From JAFGLZ01 sp964390905 (lineage in GTDB: Bacteria; Planctomycetota; Phycisphaerae; UBA1845; JAFGLZ01), in NCBI GenBank assembly GCA_964390905.1, contig CAYMLO010000022.1, positions 17,032 through 81,031 on the forward strand: a stretch of DNA of 64,000 bases, written 5' to 3'. The notes under the pieces were generated by a model, which saw only the letters and a list, made by a program, of their open reading frames with translations, searched no databases and had not been told where the DNA came from. Positions 43,299 to 52,292 of the stretch are shown one piece after another. The translations under genes and the position numbers were made by a program. Numbering within the stretch: position 1 is the first letter of the stretch; each line of letters starts with the position of its first letter.

Positions 43299-44048
43299 CT
43301 AGCCCTGCGTGGCCAGGACCTTCACCAGCCCGATCAGGCCTCGTACCGCCAAGGAGACCATCAGCAGGAACAGCAGGACCCCCACCGAAAAGCTGAGAAC
43401 CGCCCACCCTCCCTGGACCGCTGCCACGGCGCTGTCGGTCGCGGATCCGACGACGGCCACCAGGATGCCCACCAGCACGATCGCTCCCAGCGAGCCGCGA
43501 AGGTTGCCCGGCAAGGGCGACATCCGGACCGTCAGGCAGATCACGAGATACAAGAACGCGATCGTCTTCCAGTAGATCAGGTTCGTGTTGAGCATGGCGT
43601 CGACCATGCCCTCCACGAGGGTGATCGTGTCTCGAAGCAGGGCCCAGAAGGCCGCCAGCGACGTCGGCAGCGTCTGGGCCACCGACTGGTTCGCCATGCC
43701 GCCGACGATATCTCCGCCCAACATCGTGGTGGCCAGGTAGACGCCGGTCGCACAGGCCACCAGCGGCAGCATCGCCACCAGGATCGGACCCACAATGGGG
43801 ATCCTCGGCTGGGCCTGCTGGTCCGTCTCCGGTTCGCCCGCCTCGTCGTCTTTCATCAGCGTCGTGTTGTTGACCGTGCTGCCGCTGATCAGCAGCCCCA
43901 CGACCCGTCCCAGTTGGGCCAGCAGCGTGCCCGGCAGGAGGATCGAGTTCACCACGCGCGGCTTGACCATGCCCGACCACAGCTGATGGACCCCCCAGGC
44001 CACAAACATGATCACCAGCAACCAAAAGGTCATGCACGCGTAAAGCAT
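43299..44048 (-). CDS. Membrane protein, possible inactive M50-like metalloprotease relative
   Basis: 249 residues with about six hydrophobic segments and no catalytic HExxH. The stretch ILLPGTLLAQLGRVVGLLISG sits where M50-like site-2 proteases read PGTxxHExxHxxxxLxxG, and LTVRMSPLPGNLRGSLGAIVL resembles the LxxNMxPSxPDLRGAxxGL segment of that fold. The zinc-ligand positions have Gln and Arg instead of His/Glu. If the resemblance is real, it is a degenerate, non-catalytic member; this is inference. It ends at a strong terminator. Confidence 0.55.
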   Translation of the reverse strand: MLYACMTFWLLVIMFVAWGVHQLWSGMVKPRVVNSILLPGTLLAQLGRVVGLLISGSTVNNTTLMKDDEAGEPETDQQAQPRIPIVGPILVAMLPLVACATGVYLATTMLGGDIVGGMANQSVAQTLPTSLAAFWALLRDTITLVEGMVDAMLNTNLIYWKTIAFLYLVICLTVRMSPLPGNLRGSLGAIVLVGILVAVVGSATDSAVAAVQGGWAVLSFSVGVLLFLLMVSLAVRGLIGLVKVLATQG

Positions 44049-44256
44049 CGCCGCCTCCCGGCCACGTCATTCACAGGGAATGCCCGACCTCGCTCTGCTA
44101 CTGGTTATCGGTCGTGGGTGGCGATTGGGTTGAGGCGAAACGATCCGTCCGGTCCTTGATATGGGGCCCCGGTCGGGCATAGTAATAGTGGGGAGGCGGC
44201 TCGCGGGCGCGGGGGACACACCGGCCGATCACCTCGGGCTCATGTTGGAGGACCTG

Positions 44257-45087
44257 ATGGCAGGGGAATTCCCGGGGGACAATCCCAAGGCGCATCCGAT
44301 CGCGAACACCGTTGTCGGCATGCTCGCACTCTTCGCGGGGACGCACTGGGGGGGGCGTGAAGCCCCGGCCGCCCCGGTCGTCCTGTCAGACGTGCCGGCC
44401 TATCGGTGGTACCACGGCTGCGGCCCGACGGCGGCAGCGGCCGTCTTGGGCTACTGGGACCTGCAGGGGTACGCCAACCTGTTTGACGCCAGCGGCGAAG
44501 ACCTCTACTGGACCGACAACGTCAAGGACCAGATCTCCAGCCCCGAACACAACGCCAAGTACGATCAAGAAGACGACGCCAACCTGCCCGTCCCGCCGAT
44601 GACCAGCATCGCCGACTGGTTCGGGACCTCGGTCGACCCCCTCGACTACGGCTGGAGCTACCTGTCCTACGCCGACGACGCCTTCATCGGCTACGCCGAC
44701 TACCGCGGGTACGCGTTCGATTCGTGGTACGAGTCACTCGGGTCCGGCCTGTTCACCTGGGAGGAACTCATGGCCGAGATCGACGCCGGCCGGCCTATGA
44801 TGTTCCTGGTCGACGCCGACGGCAACGGCGGGACCGACCACTTCGTGCCCGTGCTCGGCTACGACGACCGCGGCGACGAGGGCCTATGGTACGGCGTCTA
44901 CACCGTCAGCATCTTCGGGGAGCTCGAGAACGTTGCCTGGAAGCAATTCCGCCCCATGAGCGCCGACTACAAGTGGGGCGTTGGGCACGGCATCTTCGTC
45001 CACCCCGTTCCGGAGCCCGCCGGTCTGGTCCTCATCGCCCTGGGCATGATCGTCTTTCGACGCCCACGGCGCGGTGCCGGGTTCTGA
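44257..45087 (+). CDS. Exported C39-like cysteine peptidase-fold protein with PEP-CTERM signal
   Basis: 276 residues from ATG 44257, which has GGAGG five bases upstream (an upstream in-frame start at 44161 adds no signal peptide). A signal-peptide-like segment (IANTVVGMLALFAG) is followed by YHGCGPTAAAAVLGYW, matching the nucleophile Cys and following helix of C39-like peptidases, and by GTDHFVPVLGYDD with the candidate His. The C-terminus is VPEPAGLVLIALGMIVFRRPRR: the Pro-Glu-Pro, hydrophobic span and Arg cluster of PEP-CTERM proteins, sorted by an exosortase. No exosortase is in the window, so sorting must rely on a gene elsewhere. Confidence 0.82.
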   Translation: MAGEFPGDNPKAHPIANTVVGMLALFAGTHWGGREAPAAPVVLSDVPAYRWYHGCGPTAAAAVLGYWDLQGYANLFDASGEDLYWTDNVKDQISSPEHNAKYDQEDDANLPVPPMTSIADWFGTSVDPLDYGWSYLSYADDAFIGYADYRGYAFDSWYESLGSGLFTWEELMAEIDAGRPMMFLVDADGNGGTDHFVPVLGYDDRGDEGLWYGVYTVSIFGELENVAWKQFRPMSADYKWGVGHGIFVHPVPEPAGLVLIALGMIVFRRPRRGAGF

Positions 45088-45164
45088 TCCCAGGCGCGAT
45101 CGTGCCCTCGGCAGGGGTTCCCAAGTGCACACAGGGGTTGTGTCTGTGGTGAACGTCGTTTAGC

Positions 45165-45182
45165 GGGGCCGCGTGCGGCCCC
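45165..45182 (+). terminator. Hairpin after the PEP-CTERM gene, weak terminator
   Basis: GGGGCCG (45165-45171) pairs with CGGCCCC (45176-45182), leaving a four-base loop. It is followed by TTCCCC rather than a true T-run, so termination strength is doubtful. It lies 78 bases after the stop codon. Confidence 0.4.
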
Positions 45183-45348
45183 TTCCCCGTCGCACGCGGC
45201 GGGGCCAAGCAAGGTATGCCAGACAGGCGGGCGCGCGGTGCGGAGCGTCTGACGCGGTCCGTTTGCCGACAGCATCTGCGAATTCCCCGTTGCAGAATCG
45301 AGGGCGAAGCGCTATGAATGGAGGAACATAGACCTGGGAGGATCCCCC

Positions 45349-46938
45349 ATGAGCACGTCTCGGAATCCACGGGGAATGAATCGGCGCGGGTTCATCAGGA
45401 CTGCCGGTGCTGCCCTGGCCGCCCCCGCCCTCGGACTCGGGCCTCGTGTCGCCCAAGGAGCGAAGCCTGGCATGCAACGACCCAACATCCTGTACCTCAT
45501 GTCGGACCAGCATCGCGGCGATTGCCTGGGCTGCGATGGGAACGCGGTGATCCGAACTCCGAATCTGGACCGCATCGCGCGAGAGGGCGCCCGCTTCTCG
45601 GCCAGCTACACCTCCACGCCGTCCTGCACGCCCGCCCGAAGTGCCTTGTTGACGGGCCTGTCGCCATGGCATCACGGTATGCTCGGCTACGGTCGGGTCT
45701 CCAACCGGTATCCGATCAAGCTGCCGCAGGCCCTCCGCGACGCCGGCTACTACACCTTCGGCATCGGCAAGATGCACTGGTTCCCGCAGAAGACGCTGAA
45801 CGGTTTCTGCGGCACGCTCGTCGACGAGTCCGGACGCAGGGAGACCAAGGACTTCATCAGCGACTACCACCGATGGTTCGAGAAGCAGGCCCCCGGCAAG
45901 GACCCCGGCGCGACCGGCATCGGGTGGAACGACTACCGCGCCCGGACCTACGCGCTGCCCGAGGAGCTGCATCCCACCTACTGGACGGGCCAGATGGCCG
46001 TCGACTTCCTCAGCAAGTACGACCGCGCCGAGCCGTTCCTGCTCAAGGTCTCCTTCGCCCGTCCCCACAGCCCCTACGATCCCCCGAAGCGGTTCATGGA
46101 GATGTATACCGAAGACGACCTGCCCGCCCCCCACGTCGGCAGGTGGGCCGACCGGCACGCCGCCGTCGAGCTGCCCTTCAAGGACACGCTGTGGCACGGC
46201 AATCTGGGGCCGGATCAGGTCCGACGTTCCCGCCGGGGGTACTATGGGTCGGTCAGCTTCATCGACGAGCAGGTCGGCCGGATCCTCCGGACCCTCGAAC
46301 AGCGCGGCATGCTGGACAACACGTTCGTCATCTTTCTGGCCGATCACGGCGACATGACCGGCGATCACCACATGTGGCGCAAGACGTACGCGTATGAGGC
46401 GTCGGCCCGCGTCCCCTTCCTGATCCGCTGGCCCAAGGCGATGGGCGGGGACGATCGACGCGGCAGGACGATCACGCAACCGATCGAGTTGCGCGACGTG
46501 TTGCCGACCTTCCTCGACGTGGCGGGCGGACCGATTCCCCAGCACCTGCACGGCAAGAGCGTGCTGCCGCTCCTCCGCGGCCAGACCGACGGATGGCGCG
46601 AGTTTATCGATCTGGAGCACGACGTCTGCTACAGCCCACGGAACCATTGGACCGCCGTGACCGACGGGCGGCGGAAGTACATCTTCCATGCTTTCGACGG
46701 CAGCGAGCAGCTCTTCAACCTGGACGACGACCCCGGCGAGATCCACGACCTTGCGCCCGATCCGGCGCACGCAACCGAGCTTCGGGAATGGCGTCAGCGA
46801 ATGGTCGAGCACCTCTCCGAGCGGGGCGAGGCGTTTGTCAGGAACGGCAAGCTCGTCAAGCGTCCGAAGCGGATGCTCTACTCGCCGAACTTCCCGGGGG
46901 CTGAGGGCCTGAAGCGGAAGCGGGACAGAAGGGGATAG
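45349..46938 (+). CDS. Tat-exported type I sulfatase
   Basis: 529 residues; GGAGG precedes ATG 45349. The N-terminus NRRGFIRTAGAALAAPALG is a twin-arginine signal. The sulfatase signature CTPARS (Cys93-x-Pro-x-Arg97) is present, so Cys93 should be converted to formylglycine. Metal ligands include Asp53/Gln54 (MSDQHRGD) and the FLADHGDMTGDHHMWRK segment. It hydrolyses sulfate esters, probably on sulfated polysaccharides, outside the cytoplasm. The activating enzyme is not obvious here: the SUMF1-like domain at 18175-20208 lacks the catalytic cysteines. The G-rich tag starts within its last codons. Confidence 0.95.
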   Translation: MSTSRNPRGMNRRGFIRTAGAALAAPALGLGPRVAQGAKPGMQRPNILYLMSDQHRGDCLGCDGNAVIRTPNLDRIAREGARFSASYTSTPSCTPARSALLTGLSPWHHGMLGYGRVSNRYPIKLPQALRDAGYYTFGIGKMHWFPQKTLNGFCGTLVDESGRRETKDFISDYHRWFEKQAPGKDPGATGIGWNDYRARTYALPEELHPTYWTGQMAVDFLSKYDRAEPFLLKVSFARPHSPYDPPKRFMEMYTEDDLPAPHVGRWADRHAAVELPFKDTLWHGNLGPDQVRRSRRGYYGSVSFIDEQVGRILRTLEQRGMLDNTFVIFLADHGDMTGDHHMWRKTYAYEASARVPFLIRWPKAMGGDDRRGRTITQPIELRDVLPTFLDVAGGPIPQHLHGKSVLPLLRGQTDGWREFIDLEHDVCYSPRNHWTAVTDGRRKYIFHAFDGSEQLFNLDDDPGEIHDLAPDPAHATELREWRQRMVEHLSERGEAFVRNGKLVKRPKRMLYSPNFPGAEGLKRKRDRRG

Positions 46939-46961
46939 GGATTAGGGGTCAGGGGCTCGGG
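46931..46961 (+). repeat. G-rich tag across the sulfatase stop codon (G-quadruplex-type)
   Basis: G-tracts at 46931-46934, 46938-46940, 46945-46948, 46952-46955 and 46959-46961 are separated by loops ATA, ATTA, TCA and CTC. The first tract overlaps the last sulfatase codon and the second shares the G of the TAG stop (46936-46938). The G-rich strand is the sense strand. Confidence 0.75.
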
Positions 46962-46986
46962 TCGTGGGTCCTACGTCGTACGCCGA

Positions 46987-47018
46987 CCCCCAGACCCTAA
47001 ACCTTAATCCCTACCCCC
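46987..47018 (-). repeat. G-rich tag after citrate synthase stop codon
   Basis: On the minus strand, tracts GGGGG (47018-47014), GGG (47011-47009), GGG (46997-46995) and GGGGG (46991-46987) follow the stop codon (47032-47034) by 13 bases. One loop is 11 bases and contains a GG, so this is a weaker quadruplex candidate. Together with 46931-46961 it makes an imperfect inverted pair between the two convergent genes. Confidence 0.6.
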
Positions 47019-47031
47019 GACGCCGATCCGT

Positions 47032-48198
47032 TCACTGGCGTTGGTCGATCGGTACGTACTCCAAGTCGACGGCGCCCGTGTACTCGGCCCGAGGGCGGAT
47101 CAGCCGGTTGTCGCCCCATTGCTCGAGGATGTGGGCCGTCCACCCAACCACGCGGCTGCAGGCGAACATCGGCGTGAACAATTCGGGGGGAATGCCCATC
47201 CGCCGGTAGCAGATGCCCGAATAGAAATCCACGTTGGGGAAGACCTTGGTGTTGGCCCGCATCGCCTTGTTGATGGCCTCGGCGATGTCGAGGTGGCGGT
47301 GGTCGTCGTACTCGTCAGCGAGTCGTTCCGCCCACCGCCTCAAGATCGTGGCCCGGGGGTCCTCACACTTGTAGACGCGGTGGCCGAAGCCCGGCACCTT
47401 CCGCTTCCGGTCCAGCGCATCCCGGACCCAGGCCTCTGCCCGTTCGGGTTGCCCGATCTCCTCCAGCATCGTCATCACGTCGAGTGCTGCGCCGCCGTGC
47501 AGCGGACCCTTGAGCGCCCCGATCGCACTGACCACCGAGCTGTAGATGTCGCTCATCGTGGCCGCCGTCACGCGGGCTGCAAACGTCGAGGCGTTCAGCT
47601 CGTGGTCGGCGTGGAGAATCAGCGCGATGTCCAGGACCTTCACGGCAAGTTCCGACGGCTCGCCGTCGTGCAGCGTCCGAAGGATGTTGTAGGCGATGCT
47701 CTGCCCGCGGATCGGCTGGACCGGCTCCAGCCCGTTGCGGAGCCGTTGGTGCGCCGTCATCAGCAGCGGAATCCGCGTCGTCAACCGGATGGCCTTGCGG
47801 AGGCAGGCATCCAGGTTGGTGTTGCCGCTGTCAGGGTCCCAGTGGCCCAGCGAGGAGACTCCGGTACGAAGCATCTCCATCGGCGTGGCGTGACGGGGAA
47901 ACATCCGCAGGATCATGGCCGTCTCGCTGGGCAGCTTGATCGCACCGGTGAACATGTCCCGGAACGCCCGCAGCTCGGTCTGACCAGGAAGCCGACCGTA
48001 CCACAGGAGGTAGGCCACCTCGGCGAAGCTACCATGCTCGGCCAAGTCTGATATATCGTAGCCGTAATAGTAGAGTCGTCCCTTCGTGCCCTCCACCTTG
48101 GAAATCGCGGATGTGCACGCCACCACGCCCGCCAGACCGGTGGCGGCGGGCTTGCTGCCGTCCGATGGGGTCGGGGGCGCTTCTGAAGTCGATGCCAT
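47032..48198 (-). CDS. gltA: Citrate synthase
   Basis: 388 residues from ATG 48198, with GGAGG seven bases upstream (the frame is open further back). Catalytic residues are visible: His in LILHADHELNASTF, His in VPGFGHRVYK and Asp in NVDFYSGICYR. It condenses oxaloacetate and acetyl-CoA in the TCA cycle. The N-terminal KVEGTKGRLYYYGYDISDL and GPLHGGAALDV are typical of the short dimeric (Gram-positive/archaeal-like) type, about 380 residues long. A G-rich tag follows the stop. No other TCA gene is in the window; the NADH dehydrogenase operon is 3.7 kb away. Confidence 0.96.
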   Translation of the reverse strand: MASTSEAPPTPSDGSKPAATGLAGVVACTSAISKVEGTKGRLYYYGYDISDLAEHGSFAEVAYLLWYGRLPGQTELRAFRDMFTGAIKLPSETAMILRMFPRHATPMEMLRTGVSSLGHWDPDSGNTNLDACLRKAIRLTTRIPLLMTAHQRLRNGLEPVQPIRGQSIAYNILRTLHDGEPSELAVKVLDIALILHADHELNASTFAARVTAATMSDIYSSVVSAIGALKGPLHGGAALDVMTMLEEIGQPERAEAWVRDALDRKRKVPGFGHRVYKCEDPRATILRRWAERLADEYDDHRHLDIAEAINKAMRANTKVFPNVDFYSGICYRRMGIPPELFTPMFACSRVVGWTAHILEQWGDNRLIRPRAEYTGAVDLEYVPIDQRQ

Positions 48199-48321
48199 GA
48201 CAGTTCCTCCACCTGCCGGGGATCGGACTGGCCGACCCGGGCCTCGCTCGCACGAGGCGGCCCATGATCTTAACGGATTCGGCGGGGGAAGGAAACTGGC
48301 AAATGACTCCAATGCGACAGG

Positions 48322-50088
48322 CTACTCCACCGTCACCTCGGTCAAGACGATGGGCTCGACCGGCACGTCATCGAACACGAACTCTGGGTTCCACTCGGGG
48401 GCCTGTGAGTGCGTTTCGACCTGTGCCATGGCGTCGATCACGTCCATGCCCTCGACGACCCGCCCGAAGACGGCATATCCCGGCTGCTCGGGGCTGATAT
48501 AGTCCAGATTCGTGTAGCCGAACTGTGCTTCCCCCTCGGCCGTGTTGTCGACCAGGTTGACGAAGAACTCCGACGTGGCCGAGTTCGGGTCGCTGGTCCG
48601 CGCATAGGCCACCCAGCTGCGGGCGTTGTACAACCCGTTGTTGGATTCCAGGACGATCGGATCATACCGGTACGTCTGCCCCAGGTCGGCCGTCCAACCG
48701 CCCCCCTGCGCAACGAAGTCCGGGATGATCCGGTGCATGATCAGTCCCGTGTAGAAGTCCAGGTTCACGTACATCATGAAGTTCGCCACGCCCACCGGGG
48801 CCACGTCAGGCCGGAGGAGAATGACGAATTCTCCCATCGTCGTGCCGAAACGCACGCGCGGCGCATCGACCAGGATGTCCACCGTGTCGGTCGCCGTCGC
48901 GGACGTCTCGTCGGTTACCGTCAGCTGGAACGTCAGCGTCTCGTCGCTCTCGACCAGCGGCGCGGTGAAGGTCGGCGAGGCCGCGTTGGCGTCCGACAGC
49001 TCGACGGCCTGCCCGGCCGTCTGGAGCCACGCGTACGTCATGTCGCCGGACCCGGCGTGGCCCGCGCCTTCGAGTGTTACCTCAAAGCCCGGCGTGGCCG
49101 TCTGATCATCGCCCGCTGAAGCCGTCAGCTCCGGGACGACCTGGATGTCGACGGCGTCCGTGACGCTGTAGTTCTCGGCGTCCGTGGCGGTCAGCTCGAA
49201 CGTCAGGACCGTGCTCTCATCAACGTCCGGCGCGGTGAAGGTGGTCGAGAATGTGTTGGGATCTGCCAGGACGACGTTTGGTCCGGCCGTCTGCTCCCAG
49301 CGATAGGTTCGATCGCCCAGGCCGCCATACCCCCCGCCTTCCAACGCCACCTCGGTGCCCTCCAAAACGATCTGATCCTCGCCGGCATCGACGATGAGCT
49401 TGGCCGCTACGACGATTTGGACCTCATCGCTGTCGTTGGCGGCGGTTTCGTCGACGACGGTCAGAATGAAATTCAGGACCTCTGGGATGTCCGGCTCTGG
49501 AGCCGTGAATGTTGGCGAGGGGACGTTGGTGGCCGAGAGCTCGACGTCCGGGCCGCCCGTGAGCGGATGCTGCATCCAATGGTAGTAGACCTCACCCGTG
49601 CCGCCCTGATAAGAGCCGTTCAGGGTGACCACGCTGCCGGCGGCCACGCCCTGGTCCTCCCCCGCCAGCGCCACGAGGGGTTGAAAATCGATGACGACGG
49701 CGCGGACCTGGACCGTGACGGTGGCTGCGCTGCGCCCGCCGTTTCCGTCGTCGACGGTGAGCTGGAACGCGAGCGTGGTGTCGGCGTCGACCTGGGGGGC
49801 ACGGAATATGGCCTTGGCCGTTCCCGCGTTGACGAGGCCATCTGCCAGTGGGGGACCCGAGAGCTGACGCCACTGATAGACGAGCGGATCGCCGTCTGGA
49901 TCGCTGCTCCGCGAGCCGTCCAGTTCGACGGCCTCTTGTTCTTTGACGATCTGCGGATTGCCCGCGTCCGCTACCGGCTGCAGGTTCGTCGTCGGCAGGG
50001 GCTGCGTCAAATCGGGCATCGGAAAGCAGGCCGAGAATAGCCACAGACAGATTGTGCAGCAGATCAGCCCCCCAGTGCGATATCGCAT
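48322..50088 (-). CDS. Lipoprotein with PKD-like domains and C-terminal cyclophilin (peptidyl-prolyl isomerase)
   Basis: 588 residues from ATG 50088, preceded by GGAAATGGGG. The signal ends with a lipobox-like CLWLFSACFP, so it is probably a lipoprotein. Four Ig-like PKD/cadherin-type domains of about 90 residues follow, with recurring YxW, LTVDD/LTVTD and AGEDQ turns. The C-terminal ~170 residues are cyclophilin: TTMGEFVILL, MHRIIPDFVAQGGG, SEFFVNLVDN and GYAVFGRVVEGMDVID. The isomerase may help fold or stabilise exported proteins at the membrane. PKD-cyclophilin fusion is uncommon; both parts look intact. Confidence 0.88.
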   Translation of the reverse strand: MRYRTGGLICCTICLWLFSACFPMPDLTQPLPTTNLQPVADAGNPQIVKEQEAVELDGSRSSDPDGDPLVYQWRQLSGPPLADGLVNAGTAKAIFRAPQVDADTTLAFQLTVDDGNGGRSAATVTVQVRAVVIDFQPLVALAGEDQGVAAGSVVTLNGSYQGGTGEVYYHWMQHPLTGGPDVELSATNVPSPTFTAPEPDIPEVLNFILTVVDETAANDSDEVQIVVAAKLIVDAGEDQIVLEGTEVALEGGGYGGLGDRTYRWEQTAGPNVVLADPNTFSTTFTAPDVDESTVLTFELTATDAENYSVTDAVDIQVVPELTASAGDDQTATPGFEVTLEGAGHAGSGDMTYAWLQTAGQAVELSDANAASPTFTAPLVESDETLTFQLTVTDETSATATDTVDILVDAPRVRFGTTMGEFVILLRPDVAPVGVANFMMYVNLDFYTGLIMHRIIPDFVAQGGGWTADLGQTYRYDPIVLESNNGLYNARSWVAYARTSDPNSATSEFFVNLVDNTAEGEAQFGYTNLDYISPEQPGYAVFGRVVEGMDVIDAMAQVETHSQAPEWNPEFVFDDVPVEPIVLTEVTVE

Positions 50089-50282
50089 ATCCCCATTTCC
50101 TCCGGATGTGCGCCCTTCAAAAGCAATCGAATCGAAGACGGCGCGCCCGCATCTACCTATTCTATAACCGTTTGGGCTGGGGTCCAATCCCTCCAGGAAT
50201 TGCCAGGGCCCATTCTGGGGCCGATTGCCCCCTGCCTGGGAGGGTCACTCGGGGCAGGATGACGTTCGTTCCCTTGGGGGGG

Positions 50283-51521
50283 TCAGTGTGTGCCGCCATG
50301 GGAGATGCCGGTCAGGGATGCCGGAAGCAGCTCGCCCTGCGGTGACGGGAGGGCCACGTCGGCCGGCGCCGTCTTGGACGCGGTGGGCGATTCGGTCCTC
50401 AGGAAGACCCGCCGGTACATTCGGCAGTACCCCGCGAGCGTGTGCTCCAGCGAGAACGACCAGCACGCGCGATGACGGGCTTCGTCCCCCATTTCTCGCC
50501 GCAGCGCCGGTTGGCTGATCAGCTCAGTCAGGATGGCGGCAAGCCCCGCCGGATCCCCTGGGCGGATGAGTCGGCCGTGTCGTCCATCGTCGATCAGTTC
50601 TGGATTGCCGCCGACGGCCGTCGCCACCACGGGTAGTCCGCTGGCCATCGCCTCCAAGATCGCGTTGTTCATTCCCTCGCGGCGGCTCGTCATGGCGAAG
50701 ATGTCCATGCCGGCCAGGACCCGCTCGACATCGTCCCGCCAGCCGATGAAGCGCACGCGGCGAGCGACGCCGAGATCCCGTGCGAGCCGCGTCAGGGCCG
50801 CTCGATGTCGCCCGTCGCCAACGAGCACGAGTTGGCAGGCCGCCTTCGTGCGGTCGGTTAGCTTGGCCAACGCCCTGATGAGCGTGCCGTAGTCCTTGAT
50901 CGGCTCGAGCCGACCGACGGACCCGATCACCAGGGCCTCGGGGTCCAGGTCGAGCTCCTGTCGGACGGCGCCGCGGTCCGTCGTCTGGCCATAGCGGCTG
51001 GCATCGACGCCGTTTGGGAGGACTTCGAACCGGCGAGCGTCCAAACCGGTCTCGGCGGCGAAGAGTTTGGCCGCGTGGGCCGATACGCTGCACAGGTGAT
51101 CGGTCCATCGGGCGAGTCGCCGACAGGCCCAGGCCCGCGTCGGTCCTGTTGGCACGTTGCTGTCCCAACCGTGCAGTCCGAAGACCACCCGTCCCTGCCT
51201 GGCCAGCTTGGCTGCCAGGACCGTATCCGGCCAGGTGCTCCAGTTTCGAGCATGCAGGATGTCGGGCCGGTACCGGCGAATGATCCGCACCATCCGGAAC
51301 GCCGTCCGCAAGTCGTGCCAGCCGGCGTGCATCTCGTGAACGCGAACCGACCGGTCCAGACAGGCCCGGAATCGCCCCGCGCCGTGCAGGCAGCAGATCT
51401 CGTGGTGAAACCGATCTCCCGACAGGCCGTTCACGACACGAACCACGCCCTTCTGAAGTCCCCCTGCTTCGAGGTCGGGCACGACGTGCAGGATGCGAAT
51501 GGGTTCCGAGCCGACGCGCAT
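50283..51521 (-). CDS. Glycosyltransferase, GT4 (group 1) family
   Basis: 412 residues of GT-B fold. The N-terminal donor/acceptor domain begins with ILHVVPDLEAGGLQKGVVRVVNGL. The nucleotide-sugar-binding C-terminal domain shows VIGSVGRLEPIKDYGTLIRAL, LVLVGDGRHRAALTRLA, FIGWRDDVERVLAGMDIFAMTSRREGMNNAILEAMASGLPVVATAVGGNPEL. The EGMNNAILEAMA motif contains the diphosphate-binding Glu residues of GT4. It probably transfers a sugar onto a lipid- or polysaccharide-linked acceptor at the inner membrane. It lies alone, with long spacers on both sides. Confidence 0.93.
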   Translation of the reverse strand: MRVGSEPIRILHVVPDLEAGGLQKGVVRVVNGLSGDRFHHEICCLHGAGRFRACLDRSVRVHEMHAGWHDLRTAFRMVRIIRRYRPDILHARNWSTWPDTVLAAKLARQGRVVFGLHGWDSNVPTGPTRAWACRRLARWTDHLCSVSAHAAKLFAAETGLDARRFEVLPNGVDASRYGQTTDRGAVRQELDLDPEALVIGSVGRLEPIKDYGTLIRALAKLTDRTKAACQLVLVGDGRHRAALTRLARDLGVARRVRFIGWRDDVERVLAGMDIFAMTSRREGMNNAILEAMASGLPVVATAVGGNPELIDDGRHGRLIRPGDPAGLAAILTELISQPALRREMGDEARHRACWSFSLEHTLAGYCRMYRRVFLRTESPTASKTAPADVALPSPQGELLPASLTGISHGGTH

Positions 51522-51769
51522 GACGAGACACGCTCCCGGCAGAAGTATCGGAACCGGCGGCCGTGGGCGTTACTTATTCGACGCGGCGAATTGTGGGGGT
51601 TTCAATCTGAAAACGTCCGATAATATAGGCTGCGCCGACCTGATCTCCCCAGACGGTGCGCCTGGGCTTTGCGTGCCGGCCGTGACACCCATGGTCGAAG
51701 CGAAGGAGTCCGTTGGCCGGCCGGCCCCCCCATCCTACCGGGACTTTTGGCGAGCGTAGGAGTTTTCCC

Positions 51770-51797
51770 TTGACCCGTGAGGACGGCTTGCTACAGT
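51770..51797 (+). promoter_or_regulatory. Candidate promoter of the nuo operon
   Basis: TTGACC (51770-51775) and TACAGT (51792-51797) are spaced by 16 bases, 76 bases upstream of the nuoA start. The -10 match is moderate. The rest of the 51522-51872 spacer shows no gene; an AT-rich ATAATATAGG at about 51620 could serve the glycosyltransferase in the other direction. Confidence 0.45.
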
Positions 51798-51872
51798 TGA
51801 CAATTCGCTGTGCCGGAGCACAGCCGGTTTCGGTAGCGATCACCGCCGGGCCGAAGCGATTGCGGGGGACAC

Positions 51873-52292
51873 GTGGTCGAATCGACGAACGAGATGATGC
51901 TGGCGGCAACGGGCTACGGTCCGGTACTCATTCTGCTGTTGGTGGCCGCCGGTATGGCCGGATTCATCATCGTGGCATCGGCCCTGCTGGGCCCGCGTCG
52001 TCGCGGTCCGACCAAGCATATTCCTTACGAATCCGGAATCGATCCCACCGGGGACGCACGCGGGCGGTTCAACGTTCGGTTCTTCCTGGTAGCGCTGTTG
52101 TTTCTGCTGTTCGACGTGGAAGTGGTGTTCTTGTGGCCGTACGCGCCGCTGCTGTTTCGCTCCGGGGCGGGTGAGGCGGACGCGCTCGGGGTGACCAAGC
52201 TGTTCTTGTTGGTCGAGATGGCCATCTTCCTGGGCATCCTCGTGTTCGGCTACGTCTACGCCTGGCGTAAGGGGGCGTTCCAATGGGATTGA
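51873..52292 (+). CDS. nuoA: NADH-quinone oxidoreductase subunit A
   Basis: 139 residues from GTG 51873 (GGGGG upstream); ATG 51894 is an alternative. Three membrane spans. The conserved loop between spans one and two reads IPYESGIDPTGDARGRFNVRFFLVALLFLLFDVEVVFLWPYA, which carries the Glu and the Asp-Val-Glu-Val motif in the quinone-binding region. Part of the membrane arm beside NuoH and NuoJ. It overlaps nuoB by ten bases. Confidence 0.95.
   Translation: MVESTNEMMLAATGYGPVLILLLVAAGMAGFIIVASALLGPRRRGPTKHIPYESGIDPTGDARGRFNVRFFLVALLFLLFDVEVVFLWPYAPLLFRSGAGEADALGVTKLFLLVEMAIFLGILVFGYVYAWRKGAFQWD

Noticed and set aside
45360..46938. Functional link between the sulfatase (45349) and the SUMF1-like domain (18175)
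   Set aside because: The SUMF1-like domain lacks the catalytic cysteines and the genes are 25 kb apart, so activation by it is not supported.
46931..47018. Bidirectional terminator between sulfatase and citrate synthase
   Set aside because: The G-rich and C-rich stretches are only imperfectly complementary and no T-runs follow, so the tag family explanation is preferred.
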